DNA from: a virus
Direction: 5' to 3' (one strand)
Virus record (IMG/VR): IMGVR_UViG_3300033149_005302
Coordinates: 1-37,686 of that record
Length of the DNA: 37,686 nt
The notes beneath the pieces are model-generated. The model searched no databases, was not told the DNA's origin, and saw only the letters and a program-made list of their open reading frames with translations. This document shows positions 8,759 to 15,266 of this stretch, in pieces; position 1 is the stretch's first letter, and every line of letters starts with the position of its first letter. A program made the position numbers and the translations under genes.

Positions 8759-10120
8759 CTAAGCTAGCTCATTAGGGACCAGGTAATACTCCAGGATGAT
8801 GCAGGCTTTCCCTGCCGTCGGCTCGCTCCCGCCGTTCACGTAGTACGCCTCCACGTCTCGCTGCGTGCCATTGAACCCGGCCAGGACGCCCAGCGTGACG
8901 TCCTTCATTCCAGTGGTGGATACGTTAGTCAGCGTCCCGAATGCATCTTCATCTCCGTCGTAGCCCACGCGAATCTGGTTCGTGCCGTCTGAGTTGAACG
9001 CCTCCGTGACGTGAATCCAAACCTTCGTAACGAAGCTGTTCTTTATTAACGTGCCCAGTGCCCCATTCTGCGTGTCGTCCGCCAGCCACACGTGCATACG
9101 GTGCAGTGTGCCCTCCTCTTCAGAGAAGACGTACGAGCCTTCTCCCAACTCCAGGTCATAGTCTGTCGTGTTACCATCGACGTGTGGCCAGAGTAGGTAG
9201 ATTTTTGGGACGTGCGCATATATACCAACATTACAGAGCTGGATATATGGGTGATATACATGCTGGTCTCCATGGTCGAAGCGCATACCTATATCACATT
9301 CGGTAATACAACCACCAACCCAGATATCGTGGGCACCTTTCGCAACGTAAACACCAATACTACCGGCAATGTTGTCGCCATCAATATAGAGATTCTCAAA
9401 CCGGTTCGAGTTGGGTTGGTAACTCGCCCCCGATTCCTGGTCAAGGTAGACACCATATAGACAGCCCTGTACACACACATCCCTCACTACATTCCGATAG
9501 CACGAGCCTCCATACGCACGAGCCTCAAAATAGATCCCCGCTTTGCCATTCTTAAGGGATAGTCGTTCAAAGATACATCTATCTACAGTGGGAGCATAAA
9601 TAGCGTAGGAGTCCATGTGCTCGCCCTCGGCTGTAATAAGCATGTCAGAAATGCGAACATTGAACTGCGTGCTGTTGTCCGCGAATGCAATCGGGCTATT
9701 ATTCGCATAACCCTGAATGAAAAGTCTGGTAGATGTTATACCTTGACCTTGAAGGGTTTTATGCGATCCGGATATTTTGATGCTGTCACTCGTGTAATAA
9801 ATACCCTCCAGCAGCTGTACCGTCCCCCCGGTGTCCGGCAGGTCGTCCAGCGCCCGTTGAATCTGAACCTCGTCTGCCGTCCCGTCGCACCGGTACTTAG
9901 GCTCTACGTCAAACCTGTTCAGCGAGTCCGACGCTGCCACAACGATCGTCGGCCCCCGCACGTCCAGCGTGTCGGAGTACCGGTTGACGATCGGGTTCCC
10001 CTGGGGGTGGTAGATATCCCCCAGCGGGCCAAACAGGCCCGGCAATACAAAGCTGAGGATTAGTACGCCAAGTATGCCGGGGATCGCCCAGCGCTTCAGA
10101 CTGTCGAGCATAGCCTTCAT
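8759..10120 (-). CDS. Pectate-lyase-like beta-helix protein with N-terminal membrane anchor
   Basis: A 453-aa protein. Residues ~12-30 form a clear hydrophobic helix (IPGILGVLILSFVLPGLFG) after a basic start, that is, a signal-anchor pattern. From ~75 it shows the hallmark of pectate-lyase/tailspike beta-helices: DEVQIQRALDDLP, then GGTVQLLEGIYYTSDSIKI and LQGQG. Repeating short beta rungs with Asn/Gly/Ile/Tyr periodicity run to ~320, and a ~120-residue C-terminal domain follows. Such proteins bind or cut surface polysaccharide. A membrane anchor is unusual for a tailspike, so surface display in the lysogen, or membrane insertion during infection, are alternatives. GGAGGGAGG abuts the first ATG, so the ATG at residue 4 (10111) may be the true start. 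Base composition in 9180-9760 is more AT-rich than the neighbours, hinting at horizontal replacement. Confidence 0.72.
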   Translation of the reverse strand: MKAMLDSLKRWAIPGILGVLILSFVLPGLFGPLGDIYHPQGNPIVNRYSDTLDVRGPTIVVAASDSLNRFDVEPKYRCDGTADEVQIQRALDDLPDTGGTVQLLEGIYYTSDSIKISGSHKTLQGQGITSTRLFIQGYANNSPIAFADNSTQFNVRISDMLITAEGEHMDSYAIYAPTVDRCIFERLSLKNGKAGIYFEARAYGGSCYRNVVRDVCVQGCLYGVYLDQESGASYQPNSNRFENLYIDGDNIAGSIGVYVAKGAHDIWVGGCITECDIGMRFDHGDQHVYHPYIQLCNVGIYAHVPKIYLLWPHVDGNTTDYDLELGEGSYVFSEEEGTLHRMHVWLADDTQNGALGTLIKNSFVTKVWIHVTEAFNSDGTNQIRVGYDGDEDAFGTLTNVSTTGMKDVTLGVLAGFNGTQRDVEAYYVNGGSEPTAGKACIILEYYLVPNELA

Positions 10121-10199
10121 CCTCCCTCCGGCTTGCCCGCGGCCCTCAGCACTGTGCTAAAATAGCAGTGGCCAGGGCCTACGGGCTCTCGCTATCCGC

Positions 10200-10233
10200 C
10201 CCGGCGAGTGAGTTTGCCGACCGCCGCCGGGGC
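10200..10233. terminator. Possible hairpin between holin and beta-helix gene
   Basis: CCCCGGCG and CGCCGGGG form an 8-bp perfect stem around an 18-nt spacer in the 130-bp gap between the holin and the beta-helix gene. There is no run of T after it on either strand, so an intrinsic terminator is not established. It may only be an mRNA-stability or attenuation structure. Confidence 0.3.
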
Positions 10234-10250
10234 TTGCTATTTCTTCTCTC

Positions 10251-10481
10251 TTACCTCCGCTTGGCAGCCTCGCGCCCGCCAAACCAGTAGCCGATCACCA
10301 TCGTCGACACCGTGGCACCCAGCTCAAACGCGTTCCGATCGCCACACCACACCGTGCCGTGGATGATCACGACCGCCAGCACCACTGCGAACATGAGCGT
10401 TACCAGCGGTCTAATGTTCCGCTTCAGCCACGTGTTGTCCCCAAAGGAATCGACCTTAGTTACCTGGGTCTCTTCTACCAT
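10251..10481 (-). CDS. Holin-like membrane protein
   Basis: A 76-aa protein from ATG 10481 with AGGAGG 5 nt upstream. It has a charged N-terminus, a hydrophobic helix (PLVTLMFAVVLAVVIIHG, residues ~26-43), and a second weaker one (ELGATVSTMVIGYWFGG, ~53-69), then a basic tail REAAKRR. The NIRPLVTL start and YWFGGREA end resemble small holins such as the GTA-type 3-TM family. Holins open the inner membrane at lysis. No endolysin is recognised nearby, and an unrelated membrane role cannot be excluded. Confidence 0.5.
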   Translation of the reverse strand: MVEETQVTKVDSFGDNTWLKRNIRPLVTLMFAVVLAVVIIHGTVWCGDRNAFELGATVSTMVIGYWFGGREAAKRR

Positions 10482-10490
10482 CCTTGCCTC

Positions 10491-10868
10491 CTAGCTCTCC
10501 TCTACTAATCTCTGCTGGTGCTCTATCTTGTACGTTGCGTGGTTGCCCTCCGAGGCGGATTTCATGTCCAGCTTAAGCCTCTGCCTGGCAGTCCACATCA
10601 CGTCTAGAATGACATACTCGCCGGCATCAATCCGTCTCTCGGGTAGCAGGTCAAGCCACTCGCCGTCATCGTAGTCTCGCCGCCCGTCCAGCTTGACCAA
10701 GAGCGGGTTCGTATCGTGCGTGTTCCTCACCGTCAGCCTGGTGTCTAGCGCCATGCGGTCGTCCAGGTCCAGCACCGTAACGTAGCTATCGGTCGTAGCT
10801 CCCGTAACTTCTCCTTCAACCCAGGGCCGAGGCTGCTGCCCGGTTTCCTCCATCTGCGTCATCGTCAT
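10491..10868 (-). CDS. Small beta-rich structural protein, paralogue 2
   Basis: A 125-aa protein that starts at ATG 10868 and overlaps the previous stop by ATGA. It is clearly related to its neighbour 10865-11239. The shared blocks are TxxSYVTxLDLDxRxALxT, LTVxNT, LLVK, a PE..xDAG segment, and SASxGNHATYxxE near the end. It has no membrane helix and is predicted to be mainly beta. Its place just after TerL in the late run suggests a head decoration, head-tail or tail protein; the function is not known. The pair probably arose by tandem duplication. Confidence 0.6.
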   Translation of the reverse strand: MTMTQMEETGQQPRPWVEGEVTGATTDSYVTVLDLDDRMALDTRLTVRNTHDTNPLLVKLDGRRDYDDGEWLDLLPERRIDAGEYVILDVMWTARQRLKLDMKSASEGNHATYKIEHQQRLVEES

Positions 10869-11239
10869 GCTGCTACCAGCTTCTGGTGGTACTCCACCGT
10901 GTACGTCGCGTGGTTCCCTGACGAGGCCGACTTCACCTCGACCTTCGTCCGCGCCCTACCGTATATCAGCTCAATCAGCGCCTCGTCCCCGGCGTCAACC
11001 TGCGTCTCGGGATACACCACGTCCCACGTCCCTGCGCTGTAGTCCGAGTGCCTGACGCTGACCTTCACCAGCAGCGCATTGCCCCCATCCGTGTTCTTCA
11101 CCGTCAGCGTCGTCGCCAGCGCCCCACGTTCGTCCAGGTCCAGCGCCGTAACGTAGTTGTTCGTCGTCGTGCCCGTTGCCGTCCCCTCCGTGTATGTCTT
11201 GGGGTACCGCCTGTCTTCGTCGAACCACGTACTTGTCAT
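10865..11239 (-). CDS. Small beta-rich structural protein, paralogue 1
   Basis: A 124-aa protein, first of the duplicated pair, starting at ATG 11239. Its ribosome site GGAGGAT is tandemly repeated upstream (see 11243-11268). It shares with its partner the blocks NYVTALDLDERGALATTLTV, NTDGGNALLVKV, DAGDEALIEL and SASSGNHATYTVEYHQKLV. The conserved SASxGNHATY near the C-terminus is the best fingerprint of the family. No enzymatic motif, signal peptide or helix bundle is visible. A structural role is inferred from late-operon context. Confidence 0.6.
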   Translation of the reverse strand: MTSTWFDEDRRYPKTYTEGTATGTTTNNYVTALDLDERGALATTLTVKNTDGGNALLVKVSVRHSDYSAGTWDVVYPETQVDAGDEALIELIYGRARTKVEVKSASSGNHATYTVEYHQKLVAA

Positions 11240-11242
11240 AGC

Positions 11243-11268
11243 ATCCTCCGGTTATATCCTCCGGTTAT
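11243..11268 (-). repeat. Tandem duplication of a ribosome-binding module
   Basis: The 13-mer ATAACCGGAGGAT (minus strand) occurs twice back to back just upstream of ATG 11239. A decayed third copy overlaps the TerL stop (11267-11280). Each copy carries GGAGG, so the first paralogue has two good Shine-Dalgarno sites in series, the nearer one well placed for the start. Confidence 0.8.
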
Positions 11269-11276
11269 CCCTTCGG

Positions 11277-12677
11277 TTACATCCTCCAGACCGGCCTCTC
11301 TTTTACCAGCGGCAACTGCGTCTCGGGGGCAAAGTCAGACAGGATATACCTCATCGCCGCCAGCAGGTGGTACCGGCTCTCGTCCTTGACCTTGTTGGTT
11401 ACCTGCCTCTCTTCGTCCAGCTCCCACATGCAGTTACTGAGCTGCGCCAGGAACTGATGGCATGTCTCGAACACCAGCAGCTTGTTCAGCTCCATCAGCC
11501 CGATCACCCTGTCGATCTGCGCCTGGACCCGGGCAAACTTCGGTGGCTGTATCGGCCACCCGTGCGCCGTGTACGCCTGCCTGATCTCTTCCTCCGTCGT
11601 CAGGTTCCCACCGACCGACCGCTGTACGGTGTACCCGTGGCTCATCTCCCGAAACGCCGCTACGTGCTCAAACGCGCTCCGCCCCGGGCCTGGCGCGTAC
11701 TCCGCCCATAGCACGAAGTCACCTTTCCGTACCTGCGCCCCCGTGGACACCCGCGGCTCGTCCGGCCCGGGGTTCTGTGCCAGGAATATCGCCGCCGGGT
11801 TCGCCGTACCGAAGTCGTGGCCCGTGTACACCGGCCAGCTCCGCGGTATGGCAAACGGCTTGATCTTGCACCGCGCTTCGTCAAACGCGGAGTACACGAG
11901 CCAGGACGCCTCGATCTCGTCGTCCTCGGCCATAATCTCGCGCCGGTACGCGTCCAGGCTCATATCCTGGGTCACCGCCGCCAGTCCCTCCCGTGAGATG
12001 TACGGGTTGTCGTAGCTGGTAAAATGGAATGCCTGCCACAGTCCCGTCGTATCGACCTGGGCTGCCTTGAACATCTTGGCTGCGTGCCTGGGGTCCCGGG
12101 CCTTGCTTATCCCTGCCCTTCTGGGACTCGGCGGTGTATACACGAAGATAGCGTCGCCGGCGTTGTCGGCCAGCATGGGGGCGCCTACGGTCTCCCAGAC
12201 GTCTTCGTTCATGAGCTGCCACTCGTCCAGGATCAGAAGGTCGGCGTAGTCACCTCGGAGCATATCGGCGTTCCATGCAGTCTTGGCTCTAATACGCGTC
12301 TCGCTGCGTGGTAGCTCAATCGTGTGCTTCGTCTCGTTGCACACCAGCACCCGGGCCTCGATCGCCTCAGAAAACGCCCGCTTGACCTCAAACCAGAACT
12401 TGTCAAGCTGCTCCGTTGTCGGCACTGCGTAGAGCACCCTCCGTCCGGCCAGAAACGCATCGCAGGCTATGATCGCCAGCCCCACCGTCTTCCCTCCGCG
12501 GCGTCCGCCCCGTACGATACGCCGCTTGGCTCTCGAGGCACGGACCCTCGCCTGGAACGGGTGCGGCGTGCGTAGCCGGACGGTGTATTCAACTTCCGCT
12601 GCGCGCCCCGCCTGCGCCTCTGCCCGCCTAAACCCCTTCGTTCTCGCCGTCGGTTCAGTCCACCCCCTCCGGTTTGC
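11277..12677 (-). CDS. terL: Terminase large subunit (ATPase/nuclease); start codon unresolved
   Basis: The open frame of 466 codons carries the packaging-motor signatures. These are PHPFQ upstream of the ATPase, Walker A GGRRGGKT (about 12483-12506), Walker B DLLILDE, a nuclease-domain YTGHDFGTANPAA and a C-terminal KDESRYHLLAAMRYIL. TerL translocates DNA into the procapsid at the portal and cuts it. The frame is oddly bounded: between its upstream TGA (12678-12680) and the GTG at 12485 there is no ATG, GTG, TTG or CTG, and starting at that GTG would delete Walker A. The frame is +1 relative to TerS, which overlaps it and has a G5 run near its end. So TerL may be made by +1 frameshifting from TerS, start at a non-standard codon (ATC 12518 is too late), or the assembly has an indel. 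Confidence 0.88.
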   Translation of the reverse strand, partial: ANRRGWTEPTARTKGFRRAEAQAGRAAEVEYTVRLRTPHPFQARVRASRAKRRIVRGGRRGGKTVGLAIIACDAFLAGRRVLYAVPTTEQLDKFWFEVKRAFSEAIEARVLVCNETKHTIELPRSETRIRAKTAWNADMLRGDYADLLILDEWQLMNEDVWETVGAPMLADNAGDAIFVYTPPSPRRAGISKARDPRHAAKMFKAAQVDTTGLWQAFHFTSYDNPYISREGLAAVTQDMSLDAYRREIMAEDDEIEASWLVYSAFDEARCKIKPFAIPRSWPVYTGHDFGTANPAAIFLAQNPGPDEPRVSTGAQVRKGDFVLWAEYAPGPGRSAFEHVAAFREMSHGYTVQRSVGGNLTTEEEIRQAYTAHGWPIQPPKFARVQAQIDRVIGLMELNKLLVFETCHQFLAQLSNCMWELDEERQVTNKVKDESRYHLLAAMRYILSDFAPETQLPLVKERPVWRM

Positions 12678-13290
12678 TCACGTCCTGCCCTTCGGCCTGC
12701 CCTCCGGCCTGACGTTCCTCGCCAGCCCCGCTATCTATTTCGTTGAGCCTGTCCATCCACGACGGGCGGCACTTGATCGTGAAGGGATAGCGTGGCCAGT
12801 CGTCTATTGACCGCGTCTGTGGCGAGCTGGGCTCCGGCTCCTCGTACACTACCCTGAACGTCACCGGACCTCCGCCCTGGCCCGATAGCTCGTACCGTTC
12901 TCTGTACCTCTCGGGCCTGAGTCCCTTGAGTAGAAAGATTAACAGCGTATCTGAGTACTTACGGATCGTCCCGCAGCGCTCGCCCTTCCAGTACACCGGC
13001 TCCTCAACGCCGGCGTACGCCCGCCGGATGGCCTCTTTCTCCAGGACATCAGCCACGTCCTCCTTAGCCTGCTGGAACCTCTCAGCGTATTCGGGGTACA
13101 CGGACATCCATTCGTAGTGGTTATGGCGCCCGATACCCGTCTCCTGGCAGGCGTACAAGATGACGCCAAACCGCCGGTACGCCTCCAGAAAGCGGTCCTG
13201 GACTTCGCGGACGCACTGCTGCGGAGTCTTGCCCGTGCGTTTGGGTTTCGCTTTGTCGCCGGCCTTGCTATCCGCCTTGCTATCTGCCAT
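12655..13290 (-). CDS. terS: Terminase small subunit
   Basis: A 211-aa protein from ATG 13290 with GAGGT about 9 nt upstream. The N-terminus is a Lys/Asp/Ser-rich repeat (ADSK, ADSK, AGDK). A helical DNA-binding core follows (RFGVILYACQETGIGRHNHY, then EYAERFQQAKEDVADVLEKE), then a segment typical of TerS (KYSDTLLIFLLKGLRPERYR) and a Pro/Glu tail. TerS recognises the packaging site and recruits TerL. It ends at TGA 12655 after a GGGGG run (12663-12667) that could be a +1 slip site into the TerL frame. Confidence 0.78.
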   Translation of the reverse strand: MADSKADSKAGDKAKPKRTGKTPQQCVREVQDRFLEAYRRFGVILYACQETGIGRHNHYEWMSVYPEYAERFQQAKEDVADVLEKEAIRRAYAGVEEPVYWKGERCGTIRKYSDTLLIFLLKGLRPERYRERYELSGQGGGPVTFRVVYEEPEPSSPQTRSIDDWPRYPFTIKCRPSWMDRLNEIDSGAGEERQAGGQAEGQDVSKPEGVD

Positions 13291-13428
13291 AAGTATTGAC
13301 CTCTACTTTACTTCTACCACGCATGTCAAACACAACGTCCTTCAGTGCATAAGGGCGGAGCATGGTATCCTTCTCACCAGGAGCACGTCCTTTTTCTTTA
13401 ATATATTTTCTTTAATAGTGCGTGAAAA

Positions 13429-13535
13429 GGTATCAATATTGATACCCAAGGGTATCAGTACTGATATTCGTAAGCGACTATCAATTCTGATACCCTTCGT
13501 TCGTACTGGCTCAAAAAGGTATCAATTCTGATACC
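13429..13535. repeat. Four palindromic iterons (second cluster)
   Basis: Four copies of an 18-bp palindrome, consensus GGTATCANNNNTGATACC, start at 13429, 13451, 13477 and 13518. The first, GGTATCAATATTGATACC, is perfect and identical to the copy at 17349. The first two are 22 bp apart, about two helical turns. The last extends to an 11-bp arm (AAAAGGTATCA and its complement), so it could also form a hairpin. They are probable binding sites of the O-like initiator; a repressor is the alternative. Confidence 0.75.
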
Positions 13536-13649
13536 TTTTGTTCGTGAACCGCGGCTGTTAACTTTTCCTCAGGCTTTCCCTCCGGCTTTTCCATTCGTGC
13601 AGAAAGATTAAGATTGTCTCACAAAACCGCACAAAGGTGCAGAAAAGTA

Positions 13650-13678
13650 TTGACAAGTGTAGTTGCGTGTGGTAGAGT
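13650..13678 (+). promoter_or_regulatory. Sigma70-type promoter of the rightward cluster
   Basis: TTGACA at 13650-13655, a 17-bp spacer, and TAGAGT at 13673-13678. It lies 28 bp upstream of ATG 13707, whose ribosome site GGGAGG is within the expected leader. The -35 is perfect and the -10 matches 4 of 6. It is the only good promoter seen between the iterons and this cluster. Confidence 0.6.
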
Positions 13679-13706
13679 ATAGTCAATCAAAGTGAGGGAG
13701 GGACAC

Positions 13707-14102
13707 ATGAAAGCTATCGTCACTATTCCGAGGTTGGGCGATCCGCGGTTCAAGAGGTGGGCGAAAATCGTCGAGAAAGTAGACGTCACCCGCGCGAACG
13801 GCTACGCGTTCGTGGGGGAGTTCGTGCGGGGGAAAGTGGAGGTGGAGGTGGGGAAACATATTCTCGTCTTCGGCGTGAGGGGGTCGAACAAGCGCAATAA
13901 CCCCTTTGTCGAACTGCACCGCGTTGATCCCGACGGACTCAGCCTGGTATACCAGGCCGGACCGCTGTGTGAGCAGTGGGCGCTTGATGTGCGGGACGAT
14001 ATCGCCCGCATCGTCAACGAGTCCCCGGAGGAAGTCAACCCGCTGGCCGGGTTCAGCGACGATGAGATTCTCGCTGAGGCCCGGAGGCGGGGGTTAATTT
14101 AG
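13707..14102 (+). CDS. Unknown protein, first gene of rightward cluster, 131 aa
   Basis: Started at ATG 13707 because GGGAGG lies 5 nt upstream; a GTG at 13692 in the same frame is less well placed. The protein is a soluble, mixed alpha/beta sequence beginning MKAIVTIPRLGDPRFKRWAK. It has a Lys/Val strand-rich centre (GKVEVEVGKHILVFGVRG) and an acidic-basic helical C-terminus (FSDDEILAEARRRGLI). No domain is recognised. As promoter-proximal gene of a small separate transcription unit it may be an early host-directed or regulatory protein, which is inference. Confidence 0.55.
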   Translation: MKAIVTIPRLGDPRFKRWAKIVEKVDVTRANGYAFVGEFVRGKVEVEVGKHILVFGVRGSNKRNNPFVELHRVDPDGLSLVYQAGPLCEQWALDVRDDIARIVNESPEEVNPLAGFSDDEILAEARRRGLI

Positions 14103-14116
14103 AAAGGAGGAGAGTG

Positions 14117-14308
14117 ATGAAGTGCACGAAAGAAAAGTTTCAAGACCTCAAGCATCCCGATGACATCCTCGACCAAGTAGTCGAGGAGTTTAACCACGGG
14201 GGCCGAACTCACTACATCGTGAGCTGCCCGATTCATGGTGAGCACAAGTGGGTCGGGAAAGAGTGGGGAGTAATCCCCAACCAGCCCGCCTTGGGCTGGG
14301 TATATTAG
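14117..14308 (+). CDS. Small unknown protein, 63 aa
   Basis: ATG 14117 has AAGGAGG 6 nt upstream, a textbook site, preferred over GTG 14114. The 63-aa product contains YIVSCPIHGEHKW in its middle, a Cys-His cluster that could bind metal together with the N-terminal MKC, and ends GWVY. A 7-bp perfect stem (CCAGCCC / GGGCTGG, 14281-14299) lies in its last codons. The function is unknown. Confidence 0.5.
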   Translation: MKCTKEKFQDLKHPDDILDQVVEEFNHGGRTHYIVSCPIHGEHKWVGKEWGVIPNQPALGWVY

Positions 14309-14374
14309 CCTCCGACTCTGGCTCTCAGTGTGCTGGGGGCCAGGGATGGGAGACTAAGCGAAAGGAGTGAGACA

Positions 14375-14923
14375 TTGGAAGAGAAGTTCATATGCGCAGT
14401 CTGCCGCAAAGGCCTCGGCACTCGCGAGGCAGATGATGGCTGCATTTTCCCCGGGGGGCACGTCTGGCAGCGCGTAGCCGCGTGCGAGAGGTGCGGTTAC
14501 GTGGCTCCTCTGTTCCCGGCCCCGGTCGGGTTGGGGGATGCGACCCTGTGCTTTCGCTGTGTCAGGGTAGCGGAGGCAGAGGCAAAGGGCGTGCGCGTGG
14601 TATGGGTTGAACCACGGGAGGCTGTGAACTCCCCGTTCGACTATGCCAGGGAGTACGGACTCGCTGTTTTTGTCGATCCGCCCTACCTCAGCTATAAAGA
14701 CGCGCTTTGCCTTGATGACGATGCCTACCCTGCCCTCTGGGCGTGCTTATGGCAGGAAGCAGCAGGGGATGACCAGGAGGCTGCGGAGCGCGCGAGGTTT
14801 TATCAGGAGTTTGAGGAAGTGCTTCTTGTCGCCCCCCTGTCGTACGATCCGGGGCAGTTCCTTAAGAGTGCCCACACCGTGACAGCGTACTTGCCCCGTA
14901 TAGCCAAAGGAGAAGCGAGATGA
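14375..14923 (+). CDS. Zinc-ribbon-containing unknown protein, 182 aa
   Basis: The start is chosen at TTG 14375, with AAGGAG about 9 nt upstream; an upstream GTG (14330) has none. Cysteine pairs CAVC, CERC and CFRC in the first ~65 residues suggest one or two zinc ribbons. An acidic alpha-helical region follows (DDQEAAERARFYQEFEEVLL) before the end. Its stop overlaps the next start as ATGA, so the two are translationally coupled. Possibly a nucleic-acid or protein-binding early regulator; no family is recognised. Confidence 0.5.
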   Translation: MEEKFICAVCRKGLGTREADDGCIFPGGHVWQRVAACERCGYVAPLFPAPVGLGDATLCFRCVRVAEAEAKGVRVVWVEPREAVNSPFDYAREYGLAVFVDPPYLSYKDALCLDDDAYPALWACLWQEAAGDDQEAAERARFYQEFEEVLLVAPLSYDPGQFLKSAHTVTAYLPRIAKGEAR

Positions 14924-15084
14924 AAAGACAGTGAAGGTTTGTCAAGGCCCACTGCCCTATCTGCGGCAGGGAGTATGAGTTCCTGCCGCAGTACAAGCCG
15001 GCAACGTGTGGGCGATTTGACTGCCTGCAGGTTGCGCGGGAGCGCGGCTTGCTCCCTGGCTATCGCAAAGGAGGGCCCAGTTGA
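14920..15084 (+). pseudogene. Zinc-knuckle peptide ORF interrupted by in-frame UGA at codon 5
   Basis: ATG 14920 has AAGGAG 6 nt upstream and overlaps the previous stop (ATGA), so initiation here looks genuine. The fifth codon is TGA (14932-14934), yet the same frame continues 49 codons to 15084 with a sensible product: FVKAHCPICGREYEF, then ATCGRFDC, a CxxC...CxxxxC zinc-binding pattern. No ATG/GTG/TTG precedes the Cys pair after the TGA. The next gene start (TTG 15081) overlaps this ORF's final stop, which implies that the downstream part is translated or was recently. A nonsense mutation, UGA readthrough, or a sequence error would each explain it. Confidence 0.5.
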
Positions 15085-15266
15085 ACGAGACGTTATACAC
15101 CATGGATGAGGTCGCCGAATTGCTCCGTGTCCCACGCAGTCGGGTGCGGTATTGGGTCCGCACCGGCCAGCTCCCTTGCACCCGGCTGGGCTTCCGGACG
15201 ATCAGAATTTCGGAGGCCCAGCTCGAACGGTTCAAGTCCGGCCCACCACCGCGTCGTAAAGATTGA
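15081..15266 (+). CDS. Excisionase/MerR-type HTH DNA-binding protein
   Basis: A 61-aa protein starting at TTG 15081, with AAAGGAGG 6 nt upstream; the start overlaps the preceding ORF stop (TTGA). YTMDEVAELLRVPRSRVRYW and RLGFRTIRISEAQLERF match the small winged HTH (HTH_17/excisionase) fold used by phage Xis and early regulators. It is the last gene of the rightward cluster and overlaps the 3' end of the leftward gene 15232-15672 tail-to-tail by 35 bp. It may act as an excisionase or a transcriptional regulator; it lies 10 kb from the integrase. Confidence 0.75.
   Translation: MNETLYTMDEVAELLRVPRSRVRYWVRTGQLPCTRLGFRTIRISEAQLERFKSGPPPRRKD

Larger units (their letters stand above)
13291..13706. 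other. Intergenic region: decayed copy of the origin-bearing middle of the initiator gene, plus promoter
   Basis: There is no convincing gene in this 416-bp gap. Bases ~13371-13470 are closely similar to ~17270-17370, the centre of the O-like initiator gene, in the same orientation. Both contain TCCTTTTTCTTTAATATATT, then the same GGTATCA...TGATACC palindromes at the same 22-bp period. The similarity weakly extends to the Pro/Lys-coding CCGGCTTTTCC repeats (~13570-13595 vs ~17375-17420). On the minus strand the copy is frameshifted by one extra A and stopped, so it no longer encodes protein. It may be a second origin, an incompatibility/titration locus, or a relic. The right end carries the promoter for the rightward cluster. 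Confidence 0.7.

Noticed and set aside
12233-12460. Other-frame ORFs inside terminase, portal, DnaB and tail genes
   Set aside because: They are shadows of strongly coding frames in GC-rich DNA and show no domain or ribosome-site support.
13300-13329. TTGACA (minus, 13329-13324) with TAGAGG 18 bp downstream as a TerS promoter
   Set aside because: The transcript would begin almost at the TerS start codon and leave no room for its ribosome site; the -10 is poor.
13429-13535. CRISPR array
   Set aside because: The repeats are short palindromes with irregular, short spacing (22, 26, 41 bp) and recur in the initiator gene; there are no cas adaptation genes.
14932-14934. UGA as selenocysteine
   Set aside because: No selenocysteine-like insertion structure was recognised, and in the comparable UGA at 18586 the aligned residue of the intact paralogue is not cysteine.
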